Assembly (NCBI GenBank): GCA_020633725.1 | Contig: JACKDC010000006.1 | Span: forward strand, 216,192-280,191 | From: Candidatus Latescibacterota bacterium | Lineage (GTDB): Bacteria; Krumholzibacteriota; Krumholzibacteriia; JACNKJ01 | Length of the DNA stretch: 64,000 bases | Reading direction: 5' to 3' | Part shown: positions 41,655 through 50,283 of the stretch, piece by piece | How the letters are laid out: each line of letters begins with the position of its first letter | Numbering within the stretch: the stretch's first letter is position 1 | Program-made: the position numbers and the translations under genes | Notes under the pieces: model-generated | The model's database searches: none | What the model saw: only the letters and a program-made list of their open reading frames with translations | What the model was told of the DNA's origin: nothing

Positions 41655-42625
41655 ATCGTCTCCGCCATGATCGCCTTGCAGGTGTGCAGCCGGTTCTCCG
41701 CTTCGGGGTAGACCACCGACTGCGGGCCGTCGATCACCGCGTCCGTCACTTCGTTGCCGCGGTCGGCCGGGAGGCAGTGCATGTAGAGGGCGTCCTTGTT
41801 GGCGATGGCCATGCGCCGCTCGTCGCAGATCCAGTCCTTGTGCGCGGCGGCCAGCGCGAGGCCCTCCTGCGGATTGCCGAAGTAGTTCAGCGCGCCCCAG
41901 CTCTTGGGGTAGACGACGTCCGCGTTCTCGAAGGCGGCGTCCATGTCGTCGGTGAACTCGAGGCGCGTGCCCGCCGCGGCGGCGTTGGCCACCGCGATCT
42001 CCACCTGCTCGGGCATCAGCTCGTAGCCGGGCGGGTGAGCCAGGATGACGTCCACCCCGAAGCGCGGCATCAGCGTGAGCAGGCCCTGCGGCACGCTCAC
42101 CGGTTTGGCGTAGCTCGGCGCGTAGGCCCAGCTCACGGCCAGGCGCAGGCCGCGCAGGTCGCGGCCGCGCAGCTCCTGCAGGGTCATGAGGTCGGCGAGG
42201 GTCTGACAGGGGTGGTCCACGTCGCACTGCATGTTGATGACCGGCACGCTCGCGTGCTCGGCCACCGCGCGCATGAGCGTGTTCCCCTCGCCGGGCACCA
42301 GGTCGTGACGGATCGCGATGCCGTGGCCGTAGCTGCTCAAGATGATGCCCATGTCCTTCGGGCTCTCGCCGTGGGCCATCTGGCTGGTGGAGGCGTCGAT
42401 GAAGTGCGCGTGCGCCCCGAGCTGCGTGGCGCCGGCCTCGAAGCTGTTGCGGGTGCGGGTGGACTTGTCGAGAAAGAAGAGGAAGACGGTCTTGTCCGGC
42501 AGCAGACGGTGCGGCTCGCCGGCCTTGAACTGCCGCTTGAGCTCGCCGGCGCGGTCGATCAGGTGCTGCAGCTCGCTGAGCCGCCAGTCCTGGGTGGCGA
42601 TGTAGTCGTGTCCCCGCAAGTCCAT
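41651..42625 (-). CDS. ygeW: YgeW-like (knotted) carbamoyltransferase
   Basis: The 324-aa protein belongs to the aspartate/ornithine carbamoyltransferase superfamily. The carbamoyl-phosphate loop STRTR is at 55-59. The segments MQCDVDHPCQTLADL, WAYAPSYAKPVSVPQG, LAHPPGYELMP, VVYPKSWGA, HKDWICDE and ALYMHCLPAD match the YgeW/N-acyl-ornithine carbamoyltransferase branch closely. Real ornithine transcarbamylase has HCLPxxRG with a different preceding region. E. coli YgeW is around 400 aa; this one is shorter at the C-terminus and within the middle loop. ATG 42625 follows GGAGGGG. It is the first gene of a five-gene leftward operon with four overlapping or one-base junctions. The physiological acceptor of this branch is unsettled. 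Confidence 0.85.
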   Translation of the reverse strand: MDLRGHDYIATQDWRLSELQHLIDRAGELKRQFKAGEPHRLLPDKTVFLFFLDKSTRTRNSFEAGATQLGAHAHFIDASTSQMAHGESPKDMGIILSSYGHGIAIRHDLVPGEGNTLMRAVAEHASVPVINMQCDVDHPCQTLADLMTLQELRGRDLRGLRLAVSWAYAPSYAKPVSVPQGLLTLMPRFGVDVILAHPPGYELMPEQVEIAVANAAAAGTRLEFTDDMDAAFENADVVYPKSWGALNYFGNPQEGLALAAAHKDWICDERRMAIANKDALYMHCLPADRGNEVTDAVIDGPQSVVYPEAENRLHTCKAIMAETM

Positions 42626-42739
42626 GATCCCCTCCACGTTGCGCGGGCGGCTGCCCGGGCGAACGGCCCAGGGTAGCGCGGGCGGCGGGCGCGGCGCAAT
42701 GGCCCATGCGGTTTGCTCGCCAGCGGCCGGGAGCGCTGC

Positions 42740-42745
42740 TATAAT
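42740..42745 (+). promoter_or_regulatory. Perfect TATAAT -10 box before secreted propeller gene
   Basis: TATAAT at 42740-42745 in the context GCTATAATC. No good -35 lies at 17 bases; a TTTGCT at 42712 is too far. The gene starts at 42775 after GGAGGTGGAGG. Confidence 0.4.
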
Positions 42746-42774
42746 CTGATGCGGATCCGGGCCGGAGGTGGAGG

Positions 42775-45132
42775 ATGCGGACGTTTTCGCTGCTGGCGCT
42801 CGCGTTGTGGCTGGGGCCAGGGACGGCACAGGCCGAGCTGTCGGGCACGGTGTGGACGGAGTTCAACCGCACCTACGTGGGCACGGACGGTCCCGTCTAC
42901 GCCGCCTGCGACGTGCCGGGGCTTGGCCGCTTCTTCGGCGGCGCCTTCCACCACGTGGGTGACCTGACGGTGTGGAACATCTTCCAGGTGAGCGAACTGG
43001 GCGATGACGACGCCTGCGGCAGCACCTGCGCGCCCGTCGGCGATGGGTTTCTGACCCCAGTGCGATCGCTGGCGGCCTTCCAGGGAGAACTCATCGCCGG
43101 CGGCGACTTTCCCGGGCATCTCTTCCGCTGGGACGGAAGCACCTGGACGCAACTGGGAGACTTCACCGACACGGTCTGGGAGCTCTGGGCCAACGACGGC
43201 GTGCTCTACGTGGGCGGTGACTTTGGCCTGCGCTCCTGGAATGGGACGACATGGCGCGACTACCCATGGATCCCACTGAGCAGCGTGGCAGCCGTGACGA
43301 TCTACCAGGGACAGCTCGTCGCGGCGGGGATCGGCGCCGACTACATCTGCGTCTGGAACGGCTCCGACTGGGAGTTTCTCTACCCCTACTACTACTTCGA
43401 CTTCAATGACGTGATCTACGCCATGACCGTCTTTCAGGACAAGCTCTACGTGGGCGGGGACCTGCATGGCGACGTGCCGGCGGGCGAACCCGCGGTGGAC
43501 AACCTGGCCTACTGGGACGGCAGCGCCTGGCATGGGATGGAAGAGCACGGTGCGCAGTCTCCAGCAGGTCCCGTCTACACCTTGCTGAGCGGGCCCGAGT
43601 GGCAGGTCGACGCCCTGCTCGTGGGTGGAAACTTCCCTGCCGCCTACGGTCACGAAGCGAATCTCGCCTACTGGACCGGGCAAGCGTGGGGCGTGTCCTA
43701 CTTCGGATTGGATGGGACCGATGGGCCCGTCTACGCGCTCGACGGGGAAGCGGCCAACTTCCTCGCCGTTGGCAACTTCAGCCACTACGGCACTGTCGAT
43801 ACGGGCAGAGCCTTCCACAAGAGCTTCATCAATGGCCACCTCGACCGCTATGGAAGCACGGGGAAGGGCCTGAGCAGCGACGCCCTGTGCCTGGAAGCTC
43901 ACGACGGGCAGGTCTTCGTCGGTGGCTACTTCGCACAGGCGGGCGAGGTCGTTGTCAACGGCATCGCCCGCTGGGACGGCGGCGCGTGGAACGCGCTGGA
44001 CGCGCCCGACGAGCCCTGTGACTGGACCGTCCCCGCGCTTCACGACTTCGACGGTGTCCTCTACTCCATCGACTACCACACCCACGGTGTTCGTCGCTGG
44101 GACGGTGCCGACTGGACCAGCCTCGACGGCGACCTCGGCAACGGTGGCTACGCGTTGGGGGACCACGACGGGCATCTGGTCGTGGGCGGCGCGTTCACCA
44201 GCATCGACGCCCAGCCCTGCGCGCGCGTGGCGATGCGGGTGGACTCGCTCTGGGTTCCGCTGGGCGCCGGGATCGCTGGCAGCAACGACTTCCCCGTCGT
44301 GAGAGCCCTGGCCGACTTCGGCGGCGACCTCTACGCCGCCGGCGAATTCACGCTCGCGGGCGGTCAGCCGGCCGCGAACGTCGCGCGCTGGGACGGCGCC
44401 GACTGGCATCCCCTCGGTGAGGGCGTCGATGGCGCCGTGCACGCGCTGCTGGTCGACAGCGGCCTGCTCTACGTGGGCGGCGACTTCACTCACGCCGGCG
44501 GCCTGCCTGCCGCGGGCGTCGCGCGCTGGGACGGCGCCACCTGGACTCCGATCGGCGACACGATCCAGGGTCACGTCTACGCGCTTGCGTCGTTCGCCGG
44601 CCACCTGGTAGCCGGGGGCTCGTTCCTCCTCAGCGACGATCCCAGCGCCGGGGACCTCGTCTACTGGGACGCCGGCGCCTGGCACGGGATCGTTGACATG
44701 CCCATCGGTGGGGCGATGTCCCTGCTCCCTCGCGGCGACGAGTTGTGGATCGCCGGCCTGTTCCAGGAGATCCGGGACGGGGCCGCCTACATCCCCTCGT
44801 ATGGTGTGGCCGTGTTCGAGGCGGATCTTACGGCCGTGGAGTCCAGCGGTGGGGGCGCACTGGCGCTGCGCCTCGCCCACCCGAATCCCTTCAACCCGAG
44901 CACGACGCTGCGCTTTGATCTGGGCGCCGCGGGTCCCGCGCGGCTGAGTCTTCACGACGCGCAGGGACGCCGGGTGCGCGTGCTGGCGGAGGGCGTGTTC
45001 GCCGCCGGCGAGCAGGTCCTGACCTGGGATGGTCGCGACGACGCCGGCCGGGCCCTGCCGTCGGGGGTCTACTTCTCGCGTCTCGAGGCCGAGGGTCGGG
45101 TCGAGAGCAGCAAGCTGGTGCTGGCGCGCTAG
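42775..45132 (+). CDS. Secreted beta-propeller protein with C-terminal sorting-type tail
   Basis: The 785-aa protein has a signal peptide (FSLLALALWLGPGTAQA, cleaved near 20). The body is a long series of about 45-residue units built on (L/V)YVGG(D/N)F ... WDG..W..L or ARWDGADW, a Kelch/propeller-like pattern of predicted strands. The last ~90 residues form the sorting-type tail: HPNPFNPSTTLRFDL, DAQGRRVRVL, LTWDGRDDAGRALPSGVYFSR, final LVLAR. ATG 42775 has an excellent ribosome-binding site. It is a lone gene, divergent from the YgeW-like operon. A perfect 18-base palindrome begins at the base after its stop codon and probably acts as terminator. Role unknown; likely surface-exposed or released. 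Confidence 0.85.
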   Translation: MRTFSLLALALWLGPGTAQAELSGTVWTEFNRTYVGTDGPVYAACDVPGLGRFFGGAFHHVGDLTVWNIFQVSELGDDDACGSTCAPVGDGFLTPVRSLAAFQGELIAGGDFPGHLFRWDGSTWTQLGDFTDTVWELWANDGVLYVGGDFGLRSWNGTTWRDYPWIPLSSVAAVTIYQGQLVAAGIGADYICVWNGSDWEFLYPYYYFDFNDVIYAMTVFQDKLYVGGDLHGDVPAGEPAVDNLAYWDGSAWHGMEEHGAQSPAGPVYTLLSGPEWQVDALLVGGNFPAAYGHEANLAYWTGQAWGVSYFGLDGTDGPVYALDGEAANFLAVGNFSHYGTVDTGRAFHKSFINGHLDRYGSTGKGLSSDALCLEAHDGQVFVGGYFAQAGEVVVNGIARWDGGAWNALDAPDEPCDWTVPALHDFDGVLYSIDYHTHGVRRWDGADWTSLDGDLGNGGYALGDHDGHLVVGGAFTSIDAQPCARVAMRVDSLWVPLGAGIAGSNDFPVVRALADFGGDLYAAGEFTLAGGQPAANVARWDGADWHPLGEGVDGAVHALLVDSGLLYVGGDFTHAGGLPAAGVARWDGATWTPIGDTIQGHVYALASFAGHLVAGGSFLLSDDPSAGDLVYWDAGAWHGIVDMPIGGAMSLLPRGDELWIAGLFQEIRDGAAYIPSYGVAVFEADLTAVESSGGGALALRLAHPNPFNPSTTLRFDLGAAGPARLSLHDAQGRRVRVLAEGVFAAGEQVLTWDGRDDAGRALPSGVYFSRLEAEGRVESSKLVLAR

Positions 45133-45150
45133 CCCGCCCCCGGGGGCGGG
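45133..45150. terminator. Perfect 18-base GC palindrome after propeller gene
   Basis: CCCGCCCCC followed by GGGGGCGGG, directly after the TAG at 45130-45132. It can form a nine-pair hairpin but lacks a T run, so termination is inferred. The identical palindrome recurs at 45314-45331. Confidence 0.5.
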
Positions 45151-45202
45151 TTCGGCCAGATCGTCCCGCGGCGCAAGTTCCATGAAAATGCGCGCTTGCC
45201 CC

Positions 45203-45245
45203 TTGCGATCGCCACTAATGTATAGTATAATGCTCGTGGCGTCAA
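45203..45245. promoter_or_regulatory. Bidirectional sigma70-type promoter in an AT-rich island
   Basis: Plus strand: TTGCGA (45203-45208), 17 bases, TATAAT (45226-45231). Minus strand: TTGACG (45245-45240), 17 bases, TACATT (45222-45217). Both pairs have ideal spacing and interleave. The surrounding 35 bases are the most AT-rich of the region. No protein gene starts downstream on either side before the flanking palindromes, so short RNAs are the likely products if it is active. Confidence 0.5.
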
Positions 45246-45268
45246 GGGGCCATGCGAAGAAGCCCCCA

Positions 45269-45286
45269 CTCGCCCCCGGGGGCGAG
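45269..45286. repeat. Second 18-base palindrome, variant copy
   Basis: CTCGCCCCC followed by GGGGGCGAG, a perfect palindrome differing from the flanking copies at one symmetric base pair. It lies between the bidirectional promoter and the third palindrome. Confidence 0.6.
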
Positions 45287-45313
45287 CTTGACCCTGACCA
45301 TGAAGTCTTGAAT

Positions 45314-45331
45314 CCCGCCCCCGGGGGCGGG
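45314..45331. terminator. Third 18-base palindrome, downstream of LVIVD gene
   Basis: Same sequence as the copy at 45133-45150, placed 13 bases beyond the stop codon of the leftward LVIVD gene that ends at 45344. It probably terminates that transcript, though no T run follows. Confidence 0.5.
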
Positions 45332-45343
45332 TGCCCGGTCCGC

Positions 45344-47479
45344 CTAGCGCAGCCGCACGATGCGCCCGCTGCGCGGGCCGTCCGGCGTGTCCGCCCGCAC
45401 GAAGTAAACGCCTGCCGGCGCGGGTCGGCCCGCCGTGTCGCGGCCGTCCCAGAGCAGGGCCGCGGGGCCGGGCTCTGCGGTCGCGGTGAGCGTGCGGACG
45501 TGGCGGCCGGTCACGTCGACGATGCGCGCGCTCACCCGGCCCGCGCGGGCCAGCGTGAAGGCGAGGGTCGCGTCGCCGTGGCTGGGGTTCGGTAGCACGG
45601 TCAGGGGTCGCGGCCGCCACGGCGGATCGCTCGCGCCCACGAGCAGGTCGCAGTGCGCGGGGGCGAGCTTGAGGCCGGCGTTGCCGTCGGGCATGAGCAC
45701 GACCTCGTCGTTGAGCGCGAGGCCCAGGGCGCCGACCTGGTTGTCGCCGTCCACGGTGCCCACGAGGAACGGCGTCGAGAGGTTCGACACGTCCACCACC
45801 GCCAGGCCCGCCTGGCCCTGGGCCAGGTAGACGTAGTGCTCGGCCAGCGTGGCGCCGTAGCTCACGCCCTGCGTGACGACGAGCGAGTACAGGTGGGGCG
45901 CGAGCGGATTGACCGCGTTGATGATCTCGAGGTTGTTGTCGGCGAGGTAGATGAACCCGCCGGCCGCGTCGATGCCGCGCGCGTAGCCGCTGGGGTTGTA
46001 GGTCGACAGGATCGCCGGCGCGGCCGGGTTCGTGGGGTCGATGATCGTCACCGTGCCGCCGGCCACGTAGAGCAGCGAGTCGGCGTAGGCGAGCGACTCG
46101 GCCGTGTTGTCCACCGCGGCCGTGCCGAGCAGCTGCGGGTTCGCGGGATTGCTGACGTCGACGATCTGCACGCCCGCCGAAGTGTCGGCCACGTAGAGCG
46201 TGCCGTTCTCGCCGAGGGCGAGGTCGCGCGCGTCGCCGGGGGTGTCGAGCGTGCCGAGGGTGACCGGGGTCGCGGGGTTGCTGACGTCCGCGATCAGCAG
46301 GCCCGCCGCGGCGACGGCCACGTAGGCCGTGTCGCCCGCCACCAGCACGGCCTTGGCGGCGGTGGCCGTCGGCAAGGTGCCGAGCAGCGTCGGCGCGGCC
46401 GGGTCGGCGATGTCGAGGATCTGGAGCCCGCCCTGGCCCGCGGCCACGAAGGCCAGCGTGCCCGCGGCCGTGGCGTCGTAGGCGTAGCCGCCGGGATCGA
46501 GCGCGCCGAGGAGCGCGGGCGAGGCGGGCACCGTGACGTCGATGATCTGCACGTCGCCGTCGGCCAGGTAGACGCGATCGCCCGCGCGATCCACCCCGTA
46601 GGCGCTGCCGGTGTAGACGCTGCCCAGCAGCTCGGGCGTGGCGGGATTGCTCACGTCCACCATGCGCAGGCCGCCGTTCTCGATGCTGACGTGGAGCAGG
46701 CTGCCGTCCTTCCGGAGATCGGTGGCGTAGCCGAGCACCAGCGAGCCGATGATCGTCGGCGCCGCGGGGGCGGAGAAGTTCACCACCTGCAGGCCGCCGT
46801 GGAGGTCGGCCACGTAGGCGATGTTGCCGTCGACGCAGACGCCGTTCGCGTTGCCCGGCGTGTTGGCGGTGCCGAGGACCGTGGGTGCGGCGGGATTGCT
46901 CACGTCGACCACCAGCAGGCCCGTGGCGCCGTCCGCCACCAGGGCCAGCGTGCCCGTGGCGTCGAGGGCCACGGCCTGGGCCTGGCCGGCGGTGTTGAGC
47001 GTGCCGAGGACCGCCGGCAGGTCGGGGTCGCTCACGTCCACGATCGTGAGGCCGGCGTTGCGCGTGGCCACGTAGACCCGATCGCCGCGGGCACAGAGGC
47101 CGGGGCCGATGTCGCCGAGGGCCGCGCTGCCGCGGATCACCGGCGCGGTGGGGTCGGTGATGTCGACCACGCGGAGGCCGGCGCCGTCCTCGGTGAGATA
47201 GGCCCGGCCCGGCGCGAGCGTCAGTGCACGCGCGGAGCCCGGGAGATCCGCAGCGCCGAGGGTGTCGGGGAGCGCGGGGTCGGTGACGTCGAAGAGCAGC
47301 AGGCCGTCGATGCCGCCGGCCACGGCGAGCAGGTCGCCGGCCACCTCGAGGTCATTCGCATAGCCGTAGATCAGCAGCTCGGATTCCCAGTGGACGTGGT
47401 CGGCATAGTCCACGCACTGGGCCTGCCCGCGTGCGGGCGAACAGGCGAGCACAAGCGCAACGACCATCCAGTACCGCAT
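45344..47479 (-). CDS. Secreted LVIVD-repeat protein with sorting-type tail
   Basis: The 711-aa protein has a signal peptide (RYWMVVALVLACSPARGQA) and then about thirteen repeats of 40-45 residues with the LVIVD pattern: AY(V/L)AD...GL.(V/I)VDVSNPA.P.(V/L)LGT. These repeats form beta-propeller-like folds in secreted proteins of many bacteria. The C-terminal tail starts LPNPSHGDATLAF and ends LLWDGRDTAGRPAPAGVYFVR ... IVRLR. Two relatives are at 55058-57244 and 63117-64000. The ATG at 47479 follows GGAGG. An extended -10 element (TGATAGAAT, minus strand 47512-47504) lies 25 bases upstream. Function unknown; such proteins are often surface adhesins or scaffold proteins. Confidence 0.88.
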   Translation of the reverse strand: MRYWMVVALVLACSPARGQAQCVDYADHVHWESELLIYGYANDLEVAGDLLAVAGGIDGLLLFDVTDPALPDTLGAADLPGSARALTLAPGRAYLTEDGAGLRVVDITDPTAPVIRGSAALGDIGPGLCARGDRVYVATRNAGLTIVDVSDPDLPAVLGTLNTAGQAQAVALDATGTLALVADGATGLLVVDVSNPAAPTVLGTANTPGNANGVCVDGNIAYVADLHGGLQVVNFSAPAAPTIIGSLVLGYATDLRKDGSLLHVSIENGGLRMVDVSNPATPELLGSVYTGSAYGVDRAGDRVYLADGDVQIIDVTVPASPALLGALDPGGYAYDATAAGTLAFVAAGQGGLQILDIADPAAPTLLGTLPTATAAKAVLVAGDTAYVAVAAAGLLIADVSNPATPVTLGTLDTPGDARDLALGENGTLYVADTSAGVQIVDVSNPANPQLLGTAAVDNTAESLAYADSLLYVAGGTVTIIDPTNPAAPAILSTYNPSGYARGIDAAGGFIYLADNNLEIINAVNPLAPHLYSLVVTQGVSYGATLAEHYVYLAQGQAGLAVVDVSNLSTPFLVGTVDGDNQVGALGLALNDEVVLMPDGNAGLKLAPAHCDLLVGASDPPWRPRPLTVLPNPSHGDATLAFTLARAGRVSARIVDVTGRHVRTLTATAEPGPAALLWDGRDTAGRPAPAGVYFVRADTPDGPRSGRIVRLR

Positions 47480-47708
47480 GGCAGACCTCCGGGTGAGCCC
47501 GTAATTCTATCACGGGCGACGGAAACGCGCCGTGAGCGAGCTCACGAATTCGTCGTCACGGCGGAGCACGCCTTTCGTACCCGTTAATCCGCATTTACGC
47601 TGACGGGACCCTGGCCCTTCCATCGCCGGGCCGGCTTTGGCATGATTGAGTCAAATCACGTCGCCGCACGGTTCTCCGTGCCGAACCCACGAGCGCAGGA
47701 GCCCATCC
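47480..47708. other. Intergenic region between divergent LVIVD and transketolase genes
   Basis: 229 bases without a gene. On the minus strand TGATAGAAT at 47512-47504 is an extended -10 for the LVIVD gene. On the plus strand no strong promoter stands out; TTTCGT-17-TACGCT around 47575-47603 is weak. A near-palindrome TGATTGAGTCA at 47643-47653 could be an operator. AGGAG at 47697-47701 serves the transketolase TTG start. Confidence 0.4.
47504..47512 (-). promoter_or_regulatory. Extended -10 element of LVIVD gene
   Basis: TGATAGAAT on the minus strand fits TGN-TANAAT. It is 25 bases upstream of the ATG at 47479. No convincing -35 is present, as is common with extended -10 promoters. Confidence 0.4.
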
Positions 47709-50261
47709 TTGCTGAAAGAAAAGACCCGCAGCGTCGCCGTGAGCGGCATCGACGCCGAGCAGCGCGTGCGCAAGAGCAGCATCACCGTGCCCGACTACGA
47801 TCGGGACGAGGTGGAGTCCATCGGCTGGCTCACGGCCATGACCCTCAGCCTGCTGGGCAACTACGCGCAGACGGGCCACTTCGGCGGCCCGCTGGCCTAC
47901 ACGCCCTTCGTCGTGACCAGCCACCTGCTCGGCCCGGACCACGGCGGTCTGCGCTACGACTACCGCCGCCCCAAGCATCCCTTTTGCGACAAGTTCATGC
48001 TGGCCGGCGGGCACAACGCGCCCGTGACCTACGCGATGTGGATCATCATGGGCGAAGCGCTGGCCCGCGCCCACGCGCGCACGGGCGAGGCGCGCTTCGC
48101 GGCGGACCCGAAGACCTCCATGCTATCAATCGACGCCCTCGGCTTCCGCCGCGGCGCCGGCGCGCTGAAGACGCTCCTCGTCGACCGCGGCCTCGCCGAC
48201 GACCCGCTCTTCGCGCAGGCCAAGCTGCGCGGCATCCGCTCGCTGTCGGGCCACTCCGAGACCTGCGACCTCACCAACGACGTCAACGGCGGCCCCTCGG
48301 GCGTGGGCATCGCCAGCGCCGCGGGCAAGGCGGCCTTCTGGGACTTCATGGGCGCGCCGATGGCGAATCCCAAGGTGATGGCCATCGAGGGCGAGTTCGC
48401 GCTCACCAGCGGCCACTCGCAGGAGTTCAAGACCCAGGCGGTGGCGCTCAAGACCGGCAAGCGCCTGCGCGTGCTGCTGTCCTTCAACAACGCGGGCATC
48501 GACGACGAGCTCGTGGGCAGCGTGGTGGGCCCCGAGTTCACCGGCTACGACATCCCGAACCAGTGGGCGTCCTACGGCTGGAACGTGTTCTCCATCGAGG
48601 ACGGCAACGACTACGACCAGGTCGCCGCGGGCCTCGCGGCCATGGAGGCCGCCGATCCCGCCGACCGGCGCCCGCAGATCCTCATCGGCCGCACCATCAA
48701 GGGCTGGTGGCCGGGCGCCGTGGACGGCGAGATCCCCGGCTACGGCAAGGCGGTGGTGGACCACGCGTCGCACCCCTACGCCTTCCCCATGAACGGCGAC
48801 TACTTCCGCGCGCTGGCCGGCACCTTCGAGAAGCGCTTCGGCGTGAAGTTCGAGGGGCTCGAGGCGGGCGCGCTGAAGGACGACCGCGAGCGCCTGATCC
48901 AGTTCAAGCGCAACGTGGACGTTGCCCTGAGCGTGCTCGACGGCGGCCTGGGCGACTGGCTGGCGAATCGCCTCGTGGCCCTCGGCGACGGCGTGAAGGA
49001 CGACCTCGAGCTGCGCCGCAAGGCCGCGCGCGATCCCTTCACCGACCCTCGCCTCGCGGTGGAGAACCTGCCGCTGGAACCCCAGAAGGTGACCGCCACC
49101 GACTCGGTGACGGGCGCGTCCACCGAGGTCTCCGTGAAGCTCTTCGAGAAGCCGGGCGCGGTGGCCGGCACGCGCCGCGCGATCTCGGAGATCTTCAAGT
49201 GGGCGAACGTCGTCACGGACAACCGCTTCGTCGCGATCGCGGCGGACCTGGCCGGGTCCATCAACGTGGAAAAGACCGGCCTCTTCGGCCGCTATGACCC
49301 GGTGAACAATCCCGCCGGCACCGTGTTCAAGGCGGGCATCCAGGAGGCGGGCAACGCGAGCACGATCGTCGGCCTGATCGGGCAGACGGCGTCGCTGGAC
49401 CCGGCGGCGCACGACGGCGTCTGGGGCATCAGCGGCACCTACGGCGCGTTCACGCCGCTGATGTACCTGCCCGCGCGCGTCTGGAGCCAGCAGAACCAGG
49501 ACAGTCCCTATCGCGTGGGCGTGCTGCACATCCTCGCCGGGCACTCGGGGCCGGAGACCGCCGCCGACGCGCGCACGCACTTCGGGATCTTCGCGCCGCA
49601 GGTGTGGAAGCTCTTCCCGCGTGGTCAGGCGATCACGCTGAGCTTCTGGGACTACAACGACGTTGCGCCGGGCTACTTCGCCGCCGCGGCCATCGCGGCG
49701 CGCGAGCCGGAGGTGGGCGTGATCGTCCTCGAGGTGGCGCGCCCGGACTTCCCGGTGGCCGACCGCGCCACTTTCGCCGACACGGACATCCGCGCGGCGG
49801 CCAAGGGCCTCTATGTCATCCGCGACTTCGCGCCCGGCCCGCGCCACGGCACCGTGCTCACCCAGGGCTCCAGCTCCACGGTCAACCTGCTCAAGGTGCT
49901 GCCGCGGCTGGAGCAGGCGGGGGTGAACGTGAAGGTCGTCGCCGTGATCAGCGAGGAGCTCTTCGACCGGCAGGGCGCGGCCTATCGCGAGTCGGTGCTG
50001 CCGGCCGCGGCGCGCTACGACGCCATGGTGGTGAGCACCGGCACGCGCCGGATGCAGCCCGTGCGGGATCTCGGGCCCCTCACGGACGAGTACTCCCTGA
50101 ACTCCGACCGGCAGGACCACTGGCTCAGCGGTGGGACCGAGCCGGACGTCATCGCCGAAGCGGGCCTGGACGAGGAGACGATCTTCGCCGGCATCAAGCG
50201 CTTCGCCGACGAGCGCGAGCAGCGTCTCGCGCGACAGCGGAAGGTGCTGAGCGAGCTCTAG
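47709..50261 (+). CDS. Transketolase-family thiamine-diphosphate enzyme
   Basis: The 850-aa protein is longer than common transketolase (about 660 aa). It shows the three-domain plan: a pyrophosphate-binding domain with YRRPKHPFCDKFMLAGGHNAPV early and FNNAGID in the middle, a pyrimidine domain beginning near 530 (GIQEAGNASTIVG; GTYGAFTPLMY) and a C-terminal domain ending VAVISEELFDRQ. I recognise the group as bacterial transketolase-like, which moves two-carbon units between sugar phosphates, though this longer branch may have another acceptor. The start is TTG 47709 with AGGAG seven bases ahead; the frame is open a little further upstream. It stands alone, 22 bases before a secreted propeller gene. 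Confidence 0.85.
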   Translation: MLKEKTRSVAVSGIDAEQRVRKSSITVPDYDRDEVESIGWLTAMTLSLLGNYAQTGHFGGPLAYTPFVVTSHLLGPDHGGLRYDYRRPKHPFCDKFMLAGGHNAPVTYAMWIIMGEALARAHARTGEARFAADPKTSMLSIDALGFRRGAGALKTLLVDRGLADDPLFAQAKLRGIRSLSGHSETCDLTNDVNGGPSGVGIASAAGKAAFWDFMGAPMANPKVMAIEGEFALTSGHSQEFKTQAVALKTGKRLRVLLSFNNAGIDDELVGSVVGPEFTGYDIPNQWASYGWNVFSIEDGNDYDQVAAGLAAMEAADPADRRPQILIGRTIKGWWPGAVDGEIPGYGKAVVDHASHPYAFPMNGDYFRALAGTFEKRFGVKFEGLEAGALKDDRERLIQFKRNVDVALSVLDGGLGDWLANRLVALGDGVKDDLELRRKAARDPFTDPRLAVENLPLEPQKVTATDSVTGASTEVSVKLFEKPGAVAGTRRAISEIFKWANVVTDNRFVAIAADLAGSINVEKTGLFGRYDPVNNPAGTVFKAGIQEAGNASTIVGLIGQTASLDPAAHDGVWGISGTYGAFTPLMYLPARVWSQQNQDSPYRVGVLHILAGHSGPETAADARTHFGIFAPQVWKLFPRGQAITLSFWDYNDVAPGYFAAAAIAAREPEVGVIVLEVARPDFPVADRATFADTDIRAAAKGLYVIRDFAPGPRHGTVLTQGSSSTVNLLKVLPRLEQAGVNVKVVAVISEELFDRQGAAYRESVLPAAARYDAMVVSTGTRRMQPVRDLGPLTDEYSLNSDRQDHWLSGGTEPDVIAEAGLDEETIFAGIKRFADEREQRLARQRKVLSEL

Positions 50262-50283
50262 ACCCCACACAAGGAGGCGTCCC

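Noticed and set aside
45253..45312. A 19-codon frame after the plus-strand promoter in the 45133-45343 gap.
   Set aside because: It runs through the central palindrome, its AAGGGG is only two bases from the ATG, and the peptide has no recognisable character. A short RNA is simpler.
45133..45331. The three palindromes as a CRISPR or REP array.
   Set aside because: Only three copies with uneven spacing (118 and 27 bases between), no spacers and no cas genes; two copies fit terminators.
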